Assembly (NCBI GenBank): GCA_015680685.1
Contig: MNCI01025384.1
Span: 259,394 to 323,393 of the forward strand
Source: Gnetum montanum
Lineage: Eukaryota; Streptophyta; Gnetopsida; Gnetales; Gnetaceae
DNA length: 64,000 bases
Direction: 5' to 3'
In this document: one piece after another, positions 57,535 to 64,000 of the stretch
How positions within the stretch are numbered: position 1 is the first letter of the stretch
Layout of the letters: every line of letters starts with the position of its first letter
Translations under genes and position numbers: made by a program
Notes under the pieces: generated by a model
The model's input: the letters and a program-made list of their open reading frames with translations, nothing else
What the model was told of the DNA's origin: nothing
Databases searched by the model: none

Positions 57535-58470
57535 TTTATAGACCTATAAGTACAAGAAGAAATGCTTAGTTCTCTTTAACCATACAAAGTTAACCAATTA
57601 AATTTAAATTTTTGAAAACCTCAAAGAATTCTCTATAATGTTTAAAAAAGAAGGAATATAAATAATGCCTAAAAGATAAAGTTATAGTAGAATCTTTTCT
57701 AACTATTAAAATGATAGTGATCTTAAAGCACAAATTTAGAAGATTGTATCTTCTAAATTAATAAAGATTTGATATGGATACTTTAACTAAATGTTGCTAC
57801 TAATCTTGACTATATAAGAAATTAAGAATCACTTCAAAATGTTTAGAAAAATAGAAGATATGATCAATTTATTGTATATCACTCCTTCTAGAATAGTTTC
57901 ATGTAGTACAAAATCACCTAATTTGCAAAGGCTATATCTTTGAAGTTGACCTTCTCATAAAATTTGAATTTAATGTAGCCACATATCTTAGCTTTCTAAT
58001 GCAACTTAAATCATGTAAAAAATATTGCTAAGATTCTGACCAACACTCTTTCTAGAATAAGAATTTAAAAATAATATTACTTTGTAATGATGCTTGATGA
58101 ATAAAAAGTGGTGAATGTAAAAAGTGTTGATTGTTGATGAAATAATGATTAATGAGTGATAAATTGATAAAAATAATTGATAAAATTTCATAATAAAATC
58201 AATATTCTTTCTTTATAATTAACTACAACATAATATGCTTATATATTTATAAGAATTTAATGGGAACATAATAACATTTGATGGGACAAGTTATTTTACA
58301 TAGAGAATGGACTACAATTCAAGGAGACATATGAGATTGGGACCATTTTTCAATTACATATTTCCATCAATCTTTTAGTAAGGTGGAAAATAAATGGATT
58401 TTCCTATTTTTCCTTGTATGATCTTAAAAATCATATATAAATTACATGGCTATTGTTTCTATCTTTTAAA
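57535..58470 (-). repeat. 5' LTR of element I
   Basis: Direct repeat partner of 55052-56000; aligned with many base changes, so the element is old. Confidence 0.62.
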
Positions 58471-58550
58471 AAATTCTAATTTTTCTTCTCTTAAAGTTTT
58501 GGATAGGTTCGATGCTTGTTTTGGATAGATTTGATGTTTTTTTTTGGTAA

Positions 58551-58740
58551 TTTTTTTCAAAGGATTTTATGTTTTTTCAATGAATCTAATGTTTCTTCAA
58601 AGAATTCAATTTTCTCATTGGATTTGATGTTTTTATGTGGATCTGATTTTTTTCAAAGGATTTTATGTTTTTTCAATGGATCTAATGTTTCTTCAAAGAA
58701 TCTAATTTTCTCATTGGATTTGATGTTTCTTCAATGGATA
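58551..58740 (+). repeat. Tandem repeat, 96-bp period, two copies
   Basis: The block starting caaaggattttatg at 58558 recurs at 58654, and the match continues through tttctcattggatttgatg in both. Because 96 is a multiple of three, the open frame 58516-58839 repeats a 32-residue unit (FFQRILCFFN). I take the frame to be a by-product of the repeat. Shorter sub-repeats built on tttcttcaa-type words occur within each unit. Confidence 0.75.
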
Positions 58741-58837
58741 AAATTTTTTTCAACAAATTTCAATTTTATCTTTCAATGTTTTTGCAATAGTTCTAATTTC
58801 TCTAAAAGTTTATTATGGAAAATTCTATATTACTTTT

Positions 58838-59560
58838 GATGTGGAGCCTAACTCAGTAGTCTCCAAAAGGACTCATTCCACAATCTTCTTAATCAATCTT
58901 AGCTTTAAAACAAGAATAAGAAAATGAATTAAAGAAAATGAATCTTTTTATAAGAAACCTTTCAAAATGTAGAGAATTATATCAAGCATGAGGAGCTAAG
59001 CTCAACTCACACCTCTCCCAAGGATCTTAGAGGCCACACATGTCTCTTCTTAATCTTCAATTACTTACAATGGACCTAAAGCTTAAGATAAGATACTTCT
59101 AAGAGATTTTCTCAACCTCCCTCAAATGCTCTTCCTTACATCTCATTCAAACTCTTTTTGCACAAGCTCTCAAAAGACCTCTCAAATCTCTCTTCTCTTT
59201 CTCTTACCTAAACTTAAGCCTTGGACTCTTATTTATAGCTTCTTTGTATGACCTTTTATCTTGCCTTTAACTTTCCATTTAATTTGATGTCCATTATAAT
59301 TTGTATGAATCATTTCAAAGAAGAATGGGATGTCTCACTTGAAAGTGATCATTAATAGCTGGGATGACCTAAAATCATGTGGGATGTCTTGTTTGGGACA
59401 TCTTAAATGAATTTGCGAGATCTCACTTGTAGTTGGGCGTCTCACTTGCTAGGGTAAAATACAAAGATGCTTGTTTTGAGGCCTAGAATCTCCGAACACC
59501 TCCAAAAAAGTCCCCATAGCCCCTAGTATGGATTGCTAAACATAGAAGAGGGGGGGNTAA
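58838..59560 (-). repeat. Probable LTR (J), minus strand, with U3 repeats
   Basis: The left end tgatgtggagcc fits an LTR end CA on the minus strand. TATTTATA at 59230-59237 gives a minus-strand TATAAATA. To its right are three TCTCACTTG words (59333, 59421, 59440) and an inverted repeat GATGTC-N8-GACATC (59383-59402). The right end is not certain. It may be the 3' LTR of the element whose gag lies at 62190-63995. Confidence 0.45.
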
Positions 59561-60189
59561 AACTTTATAACATAAAAGCACACACACAAAATTTAATGTG
59601 GTTCTCCAACTTGGGTAGTCCACACTCAGAGAGTAGATCATTAGCACACCTCTAGACTTTGTTGCTCTCAAAATGTGGTTGAAGGGTTCACACAATGTAT
59701 AGTCTTTAAGCCCTAATTTGGAGTATTGTGCCACAACTCTAGAAACTTAACTTTGCAAGGTCCCATTAGGCTTGGAATGTAGTTTCAAGGCTTCCACAAC
59801 CTTTACAATCTTGAGCTCTGGACTGGAGTGTTGTACCATAGCACCAAGAAGGACAAAGTCTTACACAATAATAACACACATAACTAAGAAGGACAAAGCA
59901 CACACACACACACACACATACACACATATATAATATACTAAGAAAAGCATAGAGACATATAAATTCCTATGGTAGCCAAGGATTAGGATAAGCATGGAGG
60001 GTTAATAAGACATGAGTTGAGTTATAAGCACAATAAAAATCAATATACCACATAGAGATAATTATGAAAACACACCATCTACCCATAACCATCTATAAAC
60101 TATTTTGCATCAAACCATCTAGAAGCATCTCAGAGTACAACTATCCATAGATCAATCACATATGTGTAAAGTCCCAAAATCACATACGT
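59561..60189. other. Unassigned region with (CA)n microsatellite
   Basis: CA repeats at 59899-59918 pass into a cacacatatata tract to about 59937. A single N is at 59557. No gene was seen. Confidence 0.5.
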
Positions 60190-61768
60190 GAAAGCCAAAA
60201 AAATTGTCTCATCCTTTTTGGTCATCAAAAGGAGAGAATAAACAACTTGATGAGGTCTCAATTGCTAACCTTGGTAGCATCCTCAAACTCATAATCCATC
60301 ATTGCTCGAGATGGATGATCAGTCTCCTCATCATCATCATCACTATTAGTGCTAGGGAAATTGGACCTTTGAGTATCCTCATTAGAGGACTCAACCTACT
60401 GTACTAGAGCTTACATAGGATGAAGCTTCACTCAAAATTATGAGGAAGCTAGTGGAGCTGATGGAGCTAGCAACTATTGAACTGGGACCCATTGGGATGT
60501 GGTTCCAAAGATGCTCTCCATAACTCAATGCTCAAAAGAGCTAGGAGCGTTATTAGGGGATGGAATAGTGTGAGCGAGCAAGACTAGATTATGGTGCTCT
60601 GATTGCTTCATGGAAGCATGATGCTCCTCCTAGACACTAGCTGGGGGTGCCTCTGGCTCAAAATGTAACCCCATCCTAGAGTCATATGTGCATGAGGGAC
60701 CTATTGCTAAAGAATGTCATGGAGGAATAGGAAATTCCTCCTCACTTTTAGAGATAGGAGGAGTAGTGACCTCCTTAAATACCTATCCATAGAAGGGAGG
60801 AGGAATCCCAAATTCATCTAAACTCTTATGCAAGTAAGAGAGGTTCCTCCCAAGTTTCTCAATGGCATGGGAAAAGGGCTGAAATAACTTCTTTAGAGAA
60901 GAACGAATCTAAGCACCAGAGAATTTTGATTGTTGCAACTATGGAAAGGCTTCCTTATTATATTTTAGAGGTCTGGTGCTAGGTCCTTCTTTTCTTGCAT
61001 GAGAATAACTCCTCTTCTCAATGTACTCATTGAGACTCTACTTGCCTTTAAGTAAAGGTAACTTTGGAATAGGTACACTTGTTTGGTAGATTAACAGGCT
61101 AATGAGGTATGGGTTCCTAAGGATTCTATTTTGGCATAAAGACTCAAAATGTCTTGAAAAAGAGTGTGCCTCAGATCCAATGATAACCTTGGAAGTAGAA
61201 AATACAGTACAAAACCCTAGGGTGGCAGCAGATAACTATAACTACCTCTGTTCACCATTATGTTATCCAAAACAATAAGTGATAAGGTGGATGCATTAGG
61301 AGTCATCTTGCTCAACTCAATATGACCTGTATTAAATGACATATCTCTTCCAAATAAAACATCACAAAATTCATTATGAGCTATGGACACTATACCATTG
61401 GTGTAGATATCATGCATAGTATCAATGGTAACCCAAGATACATTAGAACTAGAAATACCTAGAAGTGCATTTACAATTTGGGGAGAGAGTTCAATAATAA
61501 TTCCACCAATAGTGGATGTGAATGCCCCAAAAATAGCATCAAAAATAACAATATTATAATAGAATTCTTTAATAAGCACTTTAGGGATAAGAAAATTCAT
61601 AGAAATGAAAGTTGTATAGTTCCAAAGCTTGAAATAATCTAGTAGAGCTTGTTGTCCATGAAGTGGGAAATTAAGAGAACACTCAAAAATAATAGTAGTT
61701 GTTCTTGTAGCTTCAAACCTATGTTGAGAACTTGTGCTTAAACAATGGGGCATGTATGAAGGAAACAC
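60190..61768 (-). pseudogene. Retroelement ORF3-type frame (putative plant transposon protein)
   Basis: The open part 61217-61768 (183 codons) contains LIPKVLIKEFYYNIVIF and IIIELSPQIVNALLGI. These resemble the REFYANL and vDFSpxxInxLLGl pattern of the plant transposon-protein domain also seen in B (GGVSVDFSAKAI). Downstream on the same strand the frame continues with stops (KSLDEFGIPPPFYG, then an acidic SDDDDEETDHPSRAMMDYEF) to about 60190. It lies behind a copia-type gag on the same strand, with no pol between. Function unknown. Confidence 0.55.
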
Positions 61769-62036
61769 ACTACTATAACTTCCTCTTGCACATTTTTAGG
61801 TGGATTTCTAGCGTACCACTCTTCTTGTGGACCATCTCTACCAAAATTGCTACGAATGGTGGAGCCCTAATCACCTCTATGGGGTATCTATGAATGAATA
61901 TGACAAAAATGGGATTTTTTTCTTTTATAGCCATGGGAAAACAAGGTCCTTGAAGGAAAAAATAAACATATTTTATTTATGGAAGACGTATTTGCTGGAA
62001 TCGATTGAAAAATTAGAGAGACATATTTGTTGTTTT

Positions 62037-62068
62037 AAAGACATCTTTCACTTTTGAAAGATGTCTTT
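62037..62068. other. Perfect 14-bp inverted repeat with 4-base loop
   Basis: Arms aaagacatctttca (62037-62050) and tgaaagatgtcttt (62055-62068) around cttt. It lies between the two minus-strand frames. Possible RNA hairpin or a remnant of a palindromic element. Confidence 0.6.
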
Positions 62069-62189
62069 TGTCAAAAATCAATATGAGGTTTTGGAGGGTT
62101 GCCATTGTTCTATAGTCTTTATGAAACATTGAAAAAAAAAAGAAAAAAACTTACCTCTACCTACCTGTTATGCTATCAGAAGGTGATGG

Positions 62190-63995
62190 AGTTCAAAGAG
62201 CTAGAGAATGTGTTTCCTCTTTTGACAAACCTTCTTTGAACTGAACTTCCCCAATGTCCAAGGCATGACTTTCTCTTACAAATTTGTTAGTAAAAGTTTC
62301 TTATTGCCTTTGGTACCATTGTCCAATTCTCCATTCCTTTTTGACAACCTTGGTCCTTTAAGTTGACTTCCAATCTTCTCTATGATCCTGCATAAAATCC
62401 TTTCTAGGTGTACTTTGATAAAACCAAGGAGTCTTATGATATGCCCATGTACTCATATCATAAAAATTTAAATTTCACTTCCATTTTTTATTCCCAAACT
62501 TATTACAATAATAGCATCTAACCCCCCTATTGTAGTAAGAGTGATTAGAATGATCAAACCTTTGATGAGTCTTTTAATGGATGGGAGCTTCTTTTGATGT
62601 AATACTCTTACTTCTTGGATATTCCTTTAGATGGGATGAAGGTTGTGTAGGTTCTTCTTCTTGGGAAAAACATCCAAGTCCACTTTTATCTTGTGTAATT
62701 CCTCTTTATTCGAGAACCATTTATAGTGATTCTTTCCCTTTAACTAGCCTTTCATTCGCAAGTTTTACATCTGTAATTTCCACTTTAGCTTGCTCATAAG
62801 ACAAGGTTATTTTTTCATTCTCAGCCCTTAGGTCTAAGAGTTATTTTATAAGTTTGGAAATTGTTGAATTTAATAGAGAGATCTCATGATCTGTTATCTT
62901 AACATACTTATTCAACTTATTATAGATATTTTGAAAATATAATAATTCATTACATAACAAATCAAACCTTTCTTTCTCATTTAGTTCATCCTTTAAAAGG
63001 CTCTTTCTGTAAGGCCCATATAGAGGAGGTGTGAATTTTGAGCATCATCAATCACTTCTTCTACATTTTTTCTCTTCATCATCCAAACTTGTATATAAGT
63101 TGGTCTTCTTCATCTCCTCATCATTTCTGTCCCTTTATTGTAACCTACAATTACCAGGACATTTGGAGGCCACATGGCTTCTTGCACCACACACCCAACA
63201 TTCTATTGAAGAGGAATCAAAGTTGGAATTTGAAAATGTTCTATTTCTTTCCTTACCTCTTTTCATACCTTTGAATTGATTAGATACTTGTTGATTGAAA
63301 TTGTTACTTCTTCTTACCATATGACTTTGTAGCCTTCTTAGAAGAAGAGCTATCTTCTCATCACTATCAGTATCTTGTTCAGCAAGTTCCTTTTCTTTAG
63401 AGGTTGATTTTAGGGCTATGGGATTTTCTTGAATAGTCCTTTTGCTTATGAGTTTCATTTCATACACAATAAGAGCCTTTTAAAGGTCTTCAAATTTCAA
63501 AATAGAAAAGTCTCTAATCTCCTCCATGCCTATGACCTTTGGTCTAAATTCTAGTTGGAGAGTTCTAATCATTTTAAATATGACATCACTTTTAGGTAAA
63601 TTTTTACTAGTAACTCTAATTGGTACAACAAGATCATTTGCTCTAGAGAAATAATATTTTATTTTCTTTCCTTCTCTCATTTTGAGCTTATCGTACTCAC
63701 TTTGCAAAACCAAGATTTTAGATTGCTTAACTATTGAAGTTCCCTCATAAGTAGCCTCTAAAGTTACCCAAATTTCTTTGGTTGTTTTACAACCAACTAC
63801 TCTATTACATTCAAATTTGTTCAAAGCATAATAAATAATTTTTTGCTTTAGAATCAAACATGAGCTTATCGTTTTCTTCCTTTTTCCATTTGCTTCGTGG
63901 CTTGATGACTTTTGTTTTGGTCAATGAGTGGTGTGTAGCCTTCAAGGATGGACTCCCAAACTTCAAACTGCATATATTCAAAGAATCCTTGAATC
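62190..63995 (-). pseudogene. Ty1/copia-type gag (near full length, frameshifted)
   Basis: Reading right to left: FEVWESILEGYTPLID (about 63900-63965), a frameshift near 63855, then FECNRVVGCKTTKEIWVTLE and YEGTSIVKQSKILVLQSEYD (63480-63857), the UBN2-type gag core. Next, 63135-63467 ends with a complete knuckle CWVCGARSHVASKC (C-x2-C-x4-H-x4-C). A coiled-coil-like stretch (about 62770-62990, LRAENEKITLSYEQAKVEI) and a second knuckle-like CYYCNKFGNKKWKC, with His replaced by Asn (about 62495-62540), follow. Gag would bind and package element RNA. The 5' LTR would lie beyond the right edge of the window. Confidence 0.78.
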
Positions 63996-64000
63996 CTAGC

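Larger units (their letters stand above)
55052..58470 (-). mobile_element. Element I: small non-coding LTR element
   Basis: Two direct repeats of about 0.93 kb, 55052 to about 56000 and 57535 to about 58470, share blocks such as ttctctttaaccat, atgatcaatttatt and gatggatttt-type ends. They flank about 1.5 kb without any coding motif. On the minus strand the right copy ends tctataaa and is followed by tggtactatagc (57523-57534), a worn initiator-Met-type primer site. The size and lack of genes fit a non-autonomous (LARD/TRIM-like) element. Outer right boundaries are approximate; no target duplication was found. Confidence 0.6.

Noticed and set aside
62037-62068. MicroRNA precursor
   Set aside because: The stem is only 14 bp with a 4-base loop, too short for a plant miRNA precursor.

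Overview
The window looks like intergenic DNA of a large, repeat-rich seed-plant genome (a gymnosperm is plausible, but the sequence does not fix the species). It is AT-rich, holds no intact host gene that I recognise, and is built almost wholly of decayed LTR retrotransposons nested in one another. Three assembly gaps (N runs at 15810-16791, 29063-29849 and 42707-42838) fall inside LTRs or LTR insertions.

Layout, left to right. The 5' end of an old outer element (F, initiator-Met-type primer site) lies at 1-1505. It is split by element A (1506-24916, plus strand), an Athila-like (OTA clade) Ty3/gypsy element with gag, protease, RT/RNase H, integrase and a 3' extra ORF (ORF3). A is itself split inside ORF3 by element B (10162-22131, plus; 5-bp target duplication gtatc). 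B has gag and ORF3 but no recognisable pol. In place of pol it carries a fragment of a host FAD-dependent oxidoreductase gene, a foreign LTR and a promoter-like module. F resumes at 24917-26653 and is split again by element D (26654-50664, plus; target duplication ccatg), a Tat-like element with LTRs of 3-4 kb, an extra archaeal-type RNase H placed before RT, and an accessory ORF with its own TATA box. D is split between the two enzyme domains by element E (33353-43481, minus; target duplication acaag), a second Athila-like element. F continues from 50665 to an LTR end at 51760.

The right fifth holds minus-strand material: a decayed Copia-type remnant (about 51880-52680), a gypsy LTR with its ORF3 tail (G, 52712 to about 55050), a small non-coding LTR element (I, 55052 to about 58470), a 96-bp tandem repeat, an LTR-like promoter region (J), another ORF3-type reading frame (60190-61768) and a Ty1/copia gag with a good zinc knuckle (about 62190-63995).

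The most interesting signals are not the polymerase genes. (1) Most LTR families here carry short repeats, usually palindromic, between the LTR start and the TATA box, with a different motif in each family: GATATC types, CTCTAATAATTAGAG, ACTTG-N5-CAAGT, or CpG-rich GCCCCAT/ATGGGGC. The end of U5 is shared by the Athila-like families. (2) Similar promoter-like modules lie inside elements B and D ahead of their extra ORFs. (3) Element B has captured host coding sequence. (4) The D accessory ORF is still open although its neighbours are broken. Most reading frames are interrupted, largely by changes that look like C-to-T decay, so nearly all genes are called pseudogenes.
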